Shown: positions 1 through 8,646, counted from the first letter of the stretch. The stretch is DNA of 64,000 bases from Virgibacillus siamensis (GCF_900162695.1 NZ_FUIH01000007.1:2604001-2668000), one strand, 5' to 3'. Notes: generated by a model from the letters alone, not told the origin. Translations and numbers: made by a program.

Positions 1-420
1 TAACAACTTAGGTAGTGTAAATCCTTCCAATGCTGGATTTTTAGTTATTTGGAGGAGGCGGGATTCACCGACTTCATCATAAATGTACCGGCATTGCGGC
101 GTTGTACGGGTATCATTCCATAGGATTGCATTCCTGAGTACCTTATTATTTTCATCAAGCAGAACCAGTCCATGCATTTGTCCTGCAAAGCTAATACCTT
201 CAATCGCAGTTGGGGACCCCTCAAACCTTTTCAATAGTTCTGCAAGTCCTGCAACCGTCTGTTTTACCCACTGCTCCGGCTCTTGCTCACTGTAACCGGA
301 TTTTTTCTGGATAAGTGGATAATCCTTCGTTACTTCATCCTCTAAAACGCCATGTTGATTTACAAGTAACAGTTTAACCGAACTGGTTCCTAAATCTACA
401 CCAATAACATATCTCATCAT
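1..420 (-). CDS. xylB: Xylulokinase, N-terminal 140 codons (cut by the window edge)
   Basis: FGGY-family kinase that phosphorylates D-xylulose to xylulose 5-phosphate, the second step of the isomerase route for xylose. The visible N-terminus reads MRYVIGVDLGTSSVKLLLV, the phosphate-binding loop of FGGY kinases, followed by SEQEPEQW and GISFAGQMHGLVLLD, both typical of xylulokinase. The frame is open to base 1, so about 350 residues lie outside the window. The start is one of two adjacent ATG codons (420 or 417), one base after the xylA stop, with GGAGAG inside the xylA end, so the genes are probably translationally coupled. Assignment is firm from motifs and the neighbouring xylA. Confidence 0.93.
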   Translation of the reverse strand, partial: MMRYVIGVDLGTSSVKLLLVNQHGVLEDEVTKDYPLIQKKSGYSEQEPEQWVKQTVAGLAELLKRFEGSPTAIEGISFAGQMHGLVLLDENNKVLRNAILWNDTRTTPQCRYIYDEVGESRLLQITKNPALEGFTLPKLL

Positions 421-421
421 A

Positions 422-1747
422 CTACTCTCCAGCGTAAGCTTTAAGCAGATACTGATTTAGTATTGCTTTAATATTTTCAAGACGACCTGACTTATTTGTT
501 ATCTCGGTCAGACCTAGCGCATGTTCTTCGAGCTTATGAAAATCAGTTTTACCTTGTACAATATCAAGCCCTATTCCCTCAGTGTAACTGCTGTAGCGAT
601 CTTCCAGGACATTTTTCAGGACATTGTCATCAATCAATTTTTGTGCGACTTTTAAACCGATAGCAAAACTATCCATTCCTGCAATATGTGCGTGGAATAA
701 ATCTTCCGGTTTAAAAGATCCACGTCGTACCTTTGCATCAAAGTTTAATCCGCCTCGTCCCAATCCGCCATTTTTAATAATTTCATACATTGCTAAAGTT
801 GCAGAATAAAGATCTGTTGGGAATTCATCCGTATCCCACCCCAGAAGCGGATGTCCCTGATTTGCATCGACTGATCCAAGCATATTGTGTATCCGTGCAT
901 AATGCAACTCATGTTCAAACGAATGTCCGGCAAGTGTTGCATGGTTTGCCTCGATGTTAAATTTAAAATGGTCCTGCAAGTCATAATTCTGCAAGAACGC
1001 ATATCCGCTTGCCACGTCAAAATCATATTGGTGTGTTGTTGGTTCTTTCGGTTTAGGTTCAATCAGGAATTGTCCATCAAAGCCAATTTCCTTTGCATAA
1101 TCAACTGCCATATGGAAGAAACGGCCAAGATTATCAAGCTCAAGTTTCATATCAGTATTCAAGAGTGTTTCATATCCTTCCCGGCCACCCCAAAATACAT
1201 AGTTTTCAGCTCCGAGTTCTTTCCCAATTTCAAGCCCTTTTTTAATCTTAGCAGCAGCATATGCAAAAACATCTGCATTACTGGAGGATGCTGCCCCATG
1301 AATGAATCGTGGATGTGTAAAATTGTTGGCAGTATTCCATAAAAGCTTCGTCTCGCTGTCTTTCATGTAATCCTTCATTAGCCCAACAATCGTATCCAGA
1401 TTTTTGTTCGTTTCCCTTAAGTTACTTCCCTCCGGAGCAATATCTACATCGTGAAAGCAAAAATAAGGAACATTTAGTTTCTCGAAAAATTCAAAGGCAG
1501 CTTCAAGACGGGCTTTTGCCAGGTCCATACCTTTCAAACGATTCCAGGAACGTTCCATCGTTCCGGCACCAAAAGGATCTGATCCGTCTCCGGTAAAAGT
1601 ATGCCAATATGCAACTGCAAATCGGAGATGTTCCTCAGCTGTTTTGTCACCAATTTTCTCTTCCGGATTGTAAAATTTGAATGCAAACGGATTTGTTGAT
1701 TGCAAACCCTCGTATTTGATGCTGCCAATTTCTTGAAAATACGCCAT
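422..1747 (-). CDS. xylA: Xylose isomerase
   Basis: Converts D-xylose to D-xylulose in the cytoplasm; metal-dependent TIM barrel. At 441 residues it matches the longer (class II) xylose isomerases. Visible family motifs: FCFHDVDIAPEG with catalytic His99 and Asp102, VFWGGREGYETL near 184-195, the metal-binding IEPKPKEPTTHQYDFD near 229-244, and DANQGHPLLGWDTDEFPTD near 295. An AGGAGGT ribosome site lies seven bases before the ATG. It heads an xylAB operon whose upstream region carries a promoter, an XylR-type operator and a cre-like site, although the divergent xylR gene is broken. Confidence 0.97.
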   Translation of the reverse strand: MAYFQEIGSIKYEGLQSTNPFAFKFYNPEEKIGDKTAEEHLRFAVAYWHTFTGDGSDPFGAGTMERSWNRLKGMDLAKARLEAAFEFFEKLNVPYFCFHDVDIAPEGSNLRETNKNLDTIVGLMKDYMKDSETKLLWNTANNFTHPRFIHGAASSSNADVFAYAAAKIKKGLEIGKELGAENYVFWGGREGYETLLNTDMKLELDNLGRFFHMAVDYAKEIGFDGQFLIEPKPKEPTTHQYDFDVASGYAFLQNYDLQDHFKFNIEANHATLAGHSFEHELHYARIHNMLGSVDANQGHPLLGWDTDEFPTDLYSATLAMYEIIKNGGLGRGGLNFDAKVRRGSFKPEDLFHAHIAGMDSFAIGLKVAQKLIDDNVLKNVLEDRYSSYTEGIGLDIVQGKTDFHKLEEHALGLTEITNKSGRLENIKAILNQYLLKAYAGE

Positions 1748-1819
1748 TCCCGTAACCTCCTGTTAATGTATATCTATCTTAAAAAATCTTCGCTTTTATA
1801 TGCATGCAGGTTTACAAAG

Positions 1820-1833
1820 TGTAACTGCTTACA
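1820..1833 (-). promoter_or_regulatory. cre-like (CcpA) site of the xylAB operon
   Basis: TGTAACTGCTTACA matches the cre consensus TGWAANCGNTNWCA at all but one fixed position (T for the central C). It lies just downstream of the predicted -10 box of the xylA promoter, where CcpA blocks transcription in Bacillus xyl operons. CcpA use is inferred from sequence alone. Confidence 0.6.
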
Positions 1834-1838
1834 TAAAA

Positions 1839-1867
1839 ATTATAACAAGGTCATTATAGTTTGTCTA
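1839..1867 (-). promoter_or_regulatory. xylAB promoter (-35 TAGACA, 17 bp, -10 TATAAT)
   Basis: Read on the minus strand: TAGACA at 1867-1862, a 17-base spacer, and a perfect TATAAT at 1844-1839, about 90 bases before the xylA start. The -35 box lies inside the XylR-like operator and the cre-like site follows the -10 box, the expected layout for a repressed xylose operon. Confidence 0.7.
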
Positions 1868-1887
1868 GCGGATGAACAAAGTTTATA
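1857..1887 (-). promoter_or_regulatory. XylR-type operator overlapping the xylA -35 box
   Basis: Imperfect inverted repeat TAGTTTGTCT ... GAACAAAGTTTA. It resembles the Bacillus XylR operator, in which AGTTTGTT and AACAAACT half-sites face each other across a short centre. It covers the -35 box of the xylA promoter. Because the adjacent xylR is a deletion remnant, the site may be unused or read by a regulator elsewhere. Confidence 0.55.
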
Positions 1888-2033
1888 ATAGAAATGATAT
1901 ACTTATAATAGCAGTAGCCGAATCTGCTTTTTTTCACTGATATGGTTGGTTATAATAAACTAAAGAGGAACTGGTTATATAGAGATATTACTACATATCT
2001 TCTACTCGGCGGAAAAAGGAGATTTTTGTAAAT

Positions 2034-2235
2034 ATGGGAGTTAATAAAACGTGGAATCAATTTGTTGTGAAAAAAGAAAATAAATCACTTGTACTGCAAA
2101 CAATCAAAACTCGTTCTTCACTTTCCCGTGCAGACACAGCTTACACACTCGACTGCACTTGGCGTAGCAGCTCTGGCAGTAGGAAAGTTTTTAAATGTTG
2201 AGGTTGAAAAGAAATTCACTGAAACTCAAGAATAA
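2034..2235 (+). pseudogene. xylR: xylR remnant: N- and C-terminal ends of the ROK repressor fused by an internal deletion
   Basis: The ATG at 2034 has an AAGGAG site at 2016-2021 and opens into TWNQFVVKKENKSLVLQTIK ... SLSRAD, the conserved N-terminus of XylR-type ROK repressors before the helix-turn-helix. Homology stops near 2138. In the next frame the sequence resumes as STALGVAALAVGKFLNVEVE and stops at 2235. This resembles the end of XylR proteins, where an ALG motif is followed by a final helix ending in a hydrophobic residue pair. An intact xylR has about 385 codons, so roughly 950 bases are missing and the frames no longer match. Position and orientation, divergent from xylA, are those of xylR in Bacilli. 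The N-terminal identification is strong; the C-terminal one is moderate. Confidence 0.78.
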
Positions 2236-2257
2236 ATAGATTTACGACATACACCTT

Positions 2258-2285
2258 GGAGGTTCAGTCCCTCCTATCTCAACCA
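2258..2285 (+). other. Fragment resembling the 3' end of a tRNA (T arm, acceptor strand, CCA)
   Basis: GGAGG TTCAGTC CCTCC forms a five-pair stem with a seven-base loop starting TTC, followed by seven bases (TATCTCA), one discriminator base and CCA. These are the spacings of a tRNA 3' end. The loop has G where A58 is expected, and no 5' half is visible upstream. It may be an attachment-site scar of a past integration, or chance. Confidence 0.3.
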
Positions 2286-2320
2286 AAATTCCCCCATTTT
2301 AAGATGGGGGATTTTGGTTT
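2281..2320. terminator. Bidirectional intrinsic terminator between the xylR remnant and xylE
   Basis: AACCAAAATTCCCCCA and TGGGGGATTTTGGTTT form a long near-perfect stem around a short AT-rich loop, with T-rich sequence on both outer sides. It can end transcription of the xylR remnant from the left and of the xylE gene from the right. Confidence 0.8.
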
Positions 2321-2364
2321 ATTTATACTTCATTCATAACATTTAACAGAACTGGTTTTGTCTG

Positions 2365-3795
2365 TTATTGGTAATTCGATTTTACTGACTCCGTTTTATC
2401 GTTGTTCACCCATATACTTTCCAATTGTTCTAATGATTTTCCTTTCGTTTCAGGTACCATCTTCCAAACAAAAATTGCGGAAAGAACACTCATTAATCCA
2501 TAAAATCCATATGTTAATCCACCACTAATATCAATCATTGGAGGATATGTCGATGAAATCAGGAAATTTGCTGCCCATTGTGCAGCAACAGCAATAGCCA
2601 TGGCTTGTCCTCTAACTTTATTTGGAAATATCTCAGAGAGTAATACCCAACATATCGGCCCCCAGGACATCATAAAGGAAGCTGTATAGAATATAATAAA
2701 GACTAATGTCCAAATCCCGAAAATTTCATTATGAGCGAGAAGCGCAACTCCAAACATACCGATAGCCATTCCAATGGACCCCATCATCAAAAGTGGTTTT
2801 CTTCCCCATTTATCTACCGTTTGAATGGCTATAATGGTAAATAACACATTGACAATACCCATAATTACTGTCTGCAGCATCGATGAATTTTGACCTGTTC
2901 CCATACTTTCAAATATTCGTGGAGCATAATACAATGCTACATTTATACCAACAAATTGTTGGAAAACCGAAAGAAGAATACCTACAATTATCACCGTTTT
3001 TCCATATGAAAACAGTTTACCCGCTGATGGTTTAACTGTATTTAATGAATTTTCAATTTCAGATAAAATCTCTTTAGCTTTTTCCTTCGATCCATTTATT
3101 TTTGATAAAATACTGTATGCTTGATCTTCTTTGTTTTTTGATGCTAAATATCTAGGGGTTTCAGGTACATAGAATAATAAGATAAAGAACAATAATGCCG
3201 GTATAGCCTCTGAAGCAAACATGTATCTCCAGCCAATGTCATTAATCCATTCCGAAGACTGCCCGTTTGCAATACCCCAGTTGACAAAATAGACGGTCAA
3301 TTGCCCGAATATAACAGCGAATTGATACCATGAAACCAGTCTGCCGCGAATATTCTGTGGTGCAATCTCTCCAATATAAGTTGGAGAAACAGCCGATGCC
3401 AAACCTACACCAATACCGCCAATTATTCTGTAAATATTAAAGACAATCAATAAACCAACAGTTGGTTCTCCAATTTCGAAAAATAAAAACTCGGGATATG
3501 CGGAACCTAATGCAGAAATAAAGAAAAGAACTGCGGCTAACCGTAAAGTAATTCTTCTCCCAAGATTATTCGAAATGAAGCCCGATATTATGCCGCCAAT
3601 AACACAACCGATTAAGGCACTGGAAACCGTTAATCCATGTATAATAGAACCTAATCCCAAACTTTCAATCAAGTACACTTGCACAGATTGTTCAGCACCG
3701 GATATAACTGCTGTATCATAACCGAATAACAATCCCCCCAAGGTTGCAATCAAAGCAATAGAAATCACATATAAATTACTATTTGCATTTTTCAT
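2365..3795 (-). CDS. xylE: D-xylose:H+ symporter (MFS sugar porter)
   Basis: Major facilitator superfamily sugar porter with twelve expected membrane helices; imports D-xylose with protons. The match to E. coli XylE runs the whole length: ATLGGLLFGYDTAVISG at the N-terminus, IYRIIGGIGVGLAS, GWRYMFASEAIPALLF, the sugar-binding QQFVGIN, WGPICWVLLSEIFPN, and the closing VPETKGKSLEQLE. The ATG at 3795 gives a start aligned with XylE. A TTG at 3819 in frame is the only alternative, and neither has a close ribosome site. A 15-codon hydrophobic leader frame (about 3825-3779) with GGGGAGG upstream overlaps this start and could couple translation. Downstream neighbours are xylAB, with which it shares a substrate. 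Confidence 0.9.
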   Translation of the reverse strand: MKNANSNLYVISIALIATLGGLLFGYDTAVISGAEQSVQVYLIESLGLGSIIHGLTVSSALIGCVIGGIISGFISNNLGRRITLRLAAVLFFISALGSAYPEFLFFEIGEPTVGLLIVFNIYRIIGGIGVGLASAVSPTYIGEIAPQNIRGRLVSWYQFAVIFGQLTVYFVNWGIANGQSSEWINDIGWRYMFASEAIPALLFFILLFYVPETPRYLASKNKEDQAYSILSKINGSKEKAKEILSEIENSLNTVKPSAGKLFSYGKTVIIVGILLSVFQQFVGINVALYYAPRIFESMGTGQNSSMLQTVIMGIVNVLFTIIAIQTVDKWGRKPLLMMGSIGMAIGMFGVALLAHNEIFGIWTLVFIIFYTASFMMSWGPICWVLLSEIFPNKVRGQAMAIAVAAQWAANFLISSTYPPMIDISGGLTYGFYGLMSVLSAIFVWKMVPETKGKSLEQLESIWVNNDKTESVKSNYQ

Positions 3796-4451
3796 TACAG
3801 TTTGTAAGAACGAAAACAATCAACATTGCCGCGCTCTTACGCTCCCCTCCCCCATTGATAATTTTAAAGGATTTAAAATTAGTATTCTTGTAAACGCATC
3901 CAAAAGTAATTGACCTTTTTTGAAAAATCTGAAACAGTTCATACAAATTGAAATCCCTTACACGTTGACATACACAAAAGGCTTCACCTTTAAACTCCCT
4001 CACCTGCAGAAAAGATTTTCTGGATCAAATTACTTCAGAACACAAAACTTAGTATAACATTTAAACTAAGTTTAATACCTAATTGAAAATGTTGTCAACT
4101 CCTTTATGGGATTCGTAAGTTTAATCAATAATGCATTCAGGTTATTGTTCTTTTTTAAACAAACTCTTAATAAAACTCGTTAACTTTGTTTGACAGTTAA
4201 ACAAACATTCAGGTGTATCTGATCCGACAATATCAATCATTGGAGGATCAATTATGGAAAATACTATCTATTTATTACGATTTAATTAAAACTGGGAAAT
4301 TGGAGAATGAGAGCAATTATTTGCACTTTTTCTAAAACATTAATAGCATTAAAGTAAATATTCCGGACAACAACACCTGGCAACACAAAATGGCCCCCCG
4401 GCTTATACATGCCGGGATGCCAATTATTTTACGTGCAAGGGAGGAACTGAA
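3796..4451. other. Long spacer between xylE and the phosphorylase gene
   Basis: AT-rich spacer of about 650 bases. It holds the AAACTTAGT inverted repeat listed separately, a minus-strand TTGACA at 4098-4093 that may belong to the xylE promoter, and a copy of a 20-base sequence (4229-4248) that also occurs in the end of xylE. After that copy come a GGAGG-type site and an 11-codon frame starting MENTIYLLRFN (4254), which looks like debris and not a gene. Confidence 0.5.
4045..4073 (-). promoter_or_regulatory. Inverted repeat upstream of xylE, possible XylR-type operator
   Basis: Arms AAACTTAGT (4045-4053) and ACTAAGTTT (4065-4073) are perfect inverted repeats about 250 bases before the xylE start. 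The AACTTAGT/ACTAAGTT half-sites resemble XylR half-sites in base content but are not identical to those at xylA. The regulator is not identified. Confidence 0.45.
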
Positions 4452-5921
4452 ATGACAGTAGAAAATCAGGTGCAGCTTATTACTTATCCTGACTCATTGG
4501 GAGGAGACTTAAAATCCCTGAATAGGGCATTATCATCTTTTTTTCCGGATATGTTTAAAGGGGGAATTCATATCTTACCACCATTTCCCTCATCGGGGGA
4601 TCGGGGTTTTGCCCCTATAAATTATCTTGAAATAGAGCCTGCGTTCGGCACATGGAGCGACATAAAAGCTATTGGGGAAAAGCATAGTGTACTAGTTGAT
4701 TTAATGGTTAACCATATTTCAATGCAATCGAAATACTTTCAGGATTTTTTAAAGCATGGACATAAATCCGAATATGCGGAGTTGTTTTTAACGCTTGATA
4801 AGTTCTGGAATAATGGAGAACCAGTAAAAAAGGATTTAGAAAAAATTTTCCTCAGACGTCCAAAACCCTATTCAACATTTACAATAGAGGATACTGGTGA
4901 AAAGAAACGGGTATGGACTACTTTCGGAAAGGAGGATCCTTCTGAACAAATCGATTTAAATGTCCATTCTGCAAAAACAAAACAGCTTTTAACAGCGTTC
5001 TTTAAAAACTTCAGCAATAACAATATAAAAATCGTTCGATTGGATGCTGTTGGATACATCATTAAAAAACCTGGTACAAGCTGCTTTTTCGTTGAGCCGG
5101 AAATCTATCAATTCCTCGATTGGATAAAAGAAATGGCAGATTCCATGAATATAGAATTACTTCCGGAAGTCCATACACACTACAAAACACAGTATAAATT
5201 AGCCAAACATGGCTATTACATCTATGACTTTATTTTGCCTTACACTATTTTGGAGACGCTATTTAGCCAGTCTAATAAAAGTCTTTATAAATACCTGAAG
5301 GACCGCCCTGAAAAACAATTTACAATGCTGGATTGTCATGATGGAATACCTGTCCTGCCTGATTTGGAGGATTTGATCAATACAACTGAAGCCATAAAGG
5401 TTTTGGATGTTTGCGAAGAAAGAGGTGCCAACATAAGTCGTATTCTGACCGATGAACATAAAGCAGAAGATGGATTTGATGTCCACCAGATTAACGGTAC
5501 CTATTACTCCATGTTAGGCAACGATGATGATGCTTATTTGGCTGCAAGAGCCATTCAATTCTTTGTCCCCGGCATACCTCAAGTATACTATGTTGGTTTA
5601 CTAGCCGGGGAAAATGACTACGAATCTGTTCATAAGTCCGGGGAGAAACGGGAGATTAATCGTCATAATTATACCTTTGAAGAAATCCGGACTTCTATGG
5701 AAACTGAAGTAGTTCAAAGACTTTTCGAACTCATTCGATTTAGAAATGAGCATCCTGCTTTTAATGGAGATTTTAAGGTGCTTGAATCAGAGGAAAACGA
5801 AATTCAACTAAATTGGACAAAGGATGAACAGTATTGCACACTATTTATTGATTTAAAGGAAAAGAAAACGGTTATCGATTATCTAGACAAAGATGGTGAA
5901 GATAATCGGTATACCGTTTAA
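4452..5921 (+). CDS. Sucrose-phosphorylase-type glucosyl phosphorylase (GH13 subfamily 18)
   Basis: Retaining phosphorylase that would split an alpha-glucoside with phosphate to give alpha-glucose 1-phosphate. It aligns along its length with streptococcal GtfA: QLITYPDSLGG, LPPFPSSGDRGFAPINY, VNHIS.QSKY. Catalytic residues are visible: Asp198 in RLDAVGY, Glu239 in LPEVHTHY and Asp297 in LDCHDG. The length (489) is normal. A strong AGGGAGGA site precedes the ATG, and the gene stands alone with its own terminator. Related enzymes use sucrose, sucrose 6'-phosphate, glucosylglycerol or glucosylglycerate, and I cannot fix the acceptor. Glucosylglycerol would be notable in a halotolerant organism. 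Confidence 0.85.
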   Translation: MTVENQVQLITYPDSLGGDLKSLNRALSSFFPDMFKGGIHILPPFPSSGDRGFAPINYLEIEPAFGTWSDIKAIGEKHSVLVDLMVNHISMQSKYFQDFLKHGHKSEYAELFLTLDKFWNNGEPVKKDLEKIFLRRPKPYSTFTIEDTGEKKRVWTTFGKEDPSEQIDLNVHSAKTKQLLTAFFKNFSNNNIKIVRLDAVGYIIKKPGTSCFFVEPEIYQFLDWIKEMADSMNIELLPEVHTHYKTQYKLAKHGYYIYDFILPYTILETLFSQSNKSLYKYLKDRPEKQFTMLDCHDGIPVLPDLEDLINTTEAIKVLDVCEERGANISRILTDEHKAEDGFDVHQINGTYYSMLGNDDDAYLAARAIQFFVPGIPQVYYVGLLAGENDYESVHKSGEKREINRHNYTFEEIRTSMETEVVQRLFELIRFRNEHPAFNGDFKVLESEENEIQLNWTKDEQYCTLFIDLKEKKTVIDYLDKDGEDNRYTV

Positions 5922-5925
5922 TATC

Positions 5926-5972
5926 CAAAAGCAAGGAAATGGACAATAGAATGTCCACTTCCTTGCTTTTTA
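5926..5972. terminator. Bidirectional terminator between convergent phosphorylase and GH20 genes
   Basis: AAAAGCAAGGAAATGGACA and TGTCCACTTCCTTGCTTTTT form a stem of about 18 pairs with one interruption and a short loop, with T runs at both outer ends. It serves the plus-strand phosphorylase gene and the minus-strand GH20 operon that converge here. Confidence 0.88.
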
Positions 5973-7853
5973 ATTGGAAAGTGCACTAGCTGTTACTATC
6001 CGGTGGTAAGTGTTTCGACCCAATGTTCCGCCGGGCATCACCCATGGTGCATCATGGTAAAGACGTTCAGTCTCAAGTTCTTCCAACGAATCCACTTTTC
6101 CGTCCAAGTAATCTGTTAGCCGGTCTTTTGCAGTATTTAATCGTGCTATTACACCGCCATAGCGGATATCTAGTACTTCCCATCCAAATGGTTTATTGGT
6201 CGTAAGCCAAAGTGAACGTTGTTTTATGCGCAAATTATCAACCATGTCACGTAAAGGCACAACCTGATTTCGAAGTTCCGCTAAGCTTTGTTTATCCTGT
6301 TCCTCATAAGCACATTTCAGTTTCAGACCAAACTCCGCTTTAACACTCAAAACTTTAGCAAGCTGACTATAATAAGAGAACATGACACTCCATCTGGAAC
6401 TATCTTGTTTAGCATTCGTCAGTTTTTCAGCCAAATTGCTATAATGCTCGTTCATCGACAGACCTTTTATGTTTGCATCATACAGACCTGTTAACACATC
6501 CTGCCATAATAAAAACTTTGATGGATGTGATTCTTTCAAATTATCTTTTGCAACACCAGGGGTTTCGTCAAACTCATTCAGTGCCAGGAAAGAATCAATA
6601 TCTCCCCCTACACAGAATGAGAACCGGTCAGCCAATTTGCGCCTGTCCACCTGCCTGGAATACCCATGTTCAGCGAACAATTGCATACCGGGAAAACCTG
6701 TCAAAGGGGTTGTCTCAGCACCATTATCCGCCCACATAGTGGCAAATACTTCTTTTACTCCTTTACGCTTACACGCTTCCAATGCCGCATCCGTTGTAGC
6801 AAACGTTTTCCCGTAGTTCGGTGCAATTCCGTTCCAAGTCCATATGCCGCCAGCAAATATGGGATTAGAACCAAATACTTTATGTTTATCGATAAACGTT
6901 TCATAAAAGTTTTGATCTGTATGATAGTAATCCCAATAGACAAGTTGAAGGTTTTCCGGGACCGAGTTCATGACATCATCTGGAATTTCCGAGTAAGGGT
7001 CATAATACCCTCCCGTTTTTGAACCCAACCTAAAATACATATCACTCCAAATCATCGGTTTCAATTGATATTTCTCTGTAATCGATACAACCTGCTGCAA
7101 GTGTTCATTCATCACTGAAAAACGTTCCCGGTATCCGTTTTTTTCTAAATAGGAGCCCAGTCCCAGTCTATGTGCCTCGTCCATCCCTATATGGATACGG
7201 TCTGATTTAAAAGAACGACTTACCGTCCTAATCATTTCTTCAATAAATTGATATGTTTCCTTTTCACCAACAAGGAGAATATCCTCTGTATCTCTGATTT
7301 TTCCAGCATAATTCCATTTCAATGCTTCAGTTAAATGAGCTAATGTTTGGATGCAAGGAATCATTTCAATTCCTAAATGATCCGCATACACATCACACTC
7401 TTTTAATTCATCCTCTTTATAACGCCCGCGCATATAACCAAAGTAAGGATATTTTTTCATTTCAAATGTATCTTCGGTATACATCATAACAACATCCAAG
7501 CCCATCAAGGCCATTTTCCGCAAGAAATTTTTTATGCCTTCTACCGTCATGACACCATTTCTGGATGCATCAATCATAATGCCATTCGTATCAAATTGGG
7601 GAACCTCAATAATCTGAAAATGATTATGCTTATTCAGCTGTTGTATGAATAAGCCAAGTGCGCGGAAAAAGTGAATTCGCTTTTCATATCGAATTTTGCC
7701 ACCCTCGTTTGTACAGCTCACCTCAATTGTTCCCGCTTTTTTTTCGATTTGGACTGGGAATCCGGCCGGACTTTGTGTAATCCCAAGTTCTGTACATATA
7801 ATTGAAAGACCATCATTAAGTTCAGGTAATATACCTTTTAAATGCAAATCCAC
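5970..7853 (-). CDS. Beta-N-acetylhexosaminidase-type glycoside hydrolase (GH20)
   Basis: Glycosidase of family 20, which removes terminal beta-linked GlcNAc or GalNAc by substrate-assisted catalysis. The hallmark Asp-Glu pair is in HIGMDEAHRLGLG (Asp225-Glu226 from the chosen start), inside a TIM barrel that opens with FDTNGIMIDASRNGVM. The long helical C-terminal part is found in bacterial relatives. The GTG at 7853 is chosen because GGAGGG lies eight bases upstream and it clears the preceding gene; an ATG at 7892 would overlap that gene. There is no signal peptide, so it acts in the cytoplasm on imported oligosaccharides. It is the last gene of the operon. Confidence 0.85.
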   Translation of the reverse strand: MDLHLKGILPELNDGLSIICTELGITQSPAGFPVQIEKKAGTIEVSCTNEGGKIRYEKRIHFFRALGLFIQQLNKHNHFQIIEVPQFDTNGIMIDASRNGVMTVEGIKNFLRKMALMGLDVVMMYTEDTFEMKKYPYFGYMRGRYKEDELKECDVYADHLGIEMIPCIQTLAHLTEALKWNYAGKIRDTEDILLVGEKETYQFIEEMIRTVSRSFKSDRIHIGMDEAHRLGLGSYLEKNGYRERFSVMNEHLQQVVSITEKYQLKPMIWSDMYFRLGSKTGGYYDPYSEIPDDVMNSVPENLQLVYWDYYHTDQNFYETFIDKHKVFGSNPIFAGGIWTWNGIAPNYGKTFATTDAALEACKRKGVKEVFATMWADNGAETTPLTGFPGMQLFAEHGYSRQVDRRKLADRFSFCVGGDIDSFLALNEFDETPGVAKDNLKESHPSKFLLWQDVLTGLYDANIKGLSMNEHYSNLAEKLTNAKQDSSRWSVMFSYYSQLAKVLSVKAEFGLKLKCAYEEQDKQSLAELRNQVVPLRDMVDNLRIKQRSLWLTTNKPFGWEVLDIRYGGVIARLNTAKDRLTDYLDGKVDSLEELETERLYHDAPWVMPGGTLGRNTYHRIVTASALSN

Positions 7854-7881
7854 GATAAAGTCCCTCCATGAAAAAAATCTA

Positions 7882-8646
7882 TTATATCTCAACTACGAGT
7901 AATTGTTGTTCTGCTACACCATATCTACCCTTCTTAAAAATTCCTTTTGGACCAATGGCCATTGAAGAACCAATGCATTTACGACCTCTCCATGATCCTT
8001 CACTTATCCAGCCCACATTGCTCACTCCTATAACAGTAATGCCATACAATGCAGCTAGTTCCCGATAAGGAACTTCCCATACTTTACCGTATGGATTAGC
8101 ATAATTGTCATGATTACGGTCAACTGCCCATGCAGACGGTGACAGAATAAATCTGGCCCCCATTCTTGCTAATGAGTGCCCCAGCATTAATGAATCAGCT
8201 AAATTATCCGCGCAAATGTTTATCCCTGCTTTTCCAAACGGGGTATCTGTAACAGTGAGACGATCGCCCACAGAATACATAGATTCAATCTCCAGCAAAT
8301 TTATTTTCCTGTGCCTGGACAGAATATTGCCATCAGGGGATATCAATACAGCGGCATTATATAATTTGTAATCCTCTCTTTCTGTTAAACCAGCTACGAC
8401 ATAGATCTTGTTTAATTTTGCTGCTTGGCAAAGGAATTCACTGCACTTGCCCGGAATGGGCTCCGCCAGCTGGCTGGCATTGGGGTTTGCCCAACCAATA
8501 TCAAGACATTCCGGTAATACAACAAACATACAGCCTTGATTCGCTGCCTGTTCAATCATTTGTCTTGCCCTTTCAAGATTTTCAAGTTGTTTTCCACTTT
8601 CGACTAACATTTGGCCCATACCAATTTTTACTGGTTTATATTTCAT
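7882..8646 (-). CDS. Carbon-nitrogen hydrolase of the nitrilase superfamily
   Basis: Cytoplasmic amidase-type enzyme hydrolysing a non-peptide C-N bond. The catalytic triad is visible: Glu46 in LPECLDIGW, Lys114 in HRKINLLEIES and Cys145 in NICADN. The length (254) fits the single-domain branch. GCAGGTG precedes the ATG. It sits between sulfatase and GH20 genes in a glycan operon, which is unusual. Deamidation of an amino-sugar derivative or of an amide released from the glycan is possible, but no substrate can be read from sequence. Confidence 0.82.
   Translation of the reverse strand: MKYKPVKIGMGQMLVESGKQLENLERARQMIEQAANQGCMFVVLPECLDIGWANPNASQLAEPIPGKCSEFLCQAAKLNKIYVVAGLTEREDYKLYNAAVLISPDGNILSRHRKINLLEIESMYSVGDRLTVTDTPFGKAGINICADNLADSLMLGHSLARMGARFILSPSAWAVDRNHDNYANPYGKVWEVPYRELAALYGITVIGVSNVGWISEGSWRGRKCIGSSMAIGPKGIFKKGRYGVAEQQLLVVEI

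Noticed and set aside
3779..4003. 74-codon minus-strand frame upstream of xylE
   Set aside because: No family resemblance; only its last 15 codons could act as a leader overlapping the xylE start, which is noted under xylE.
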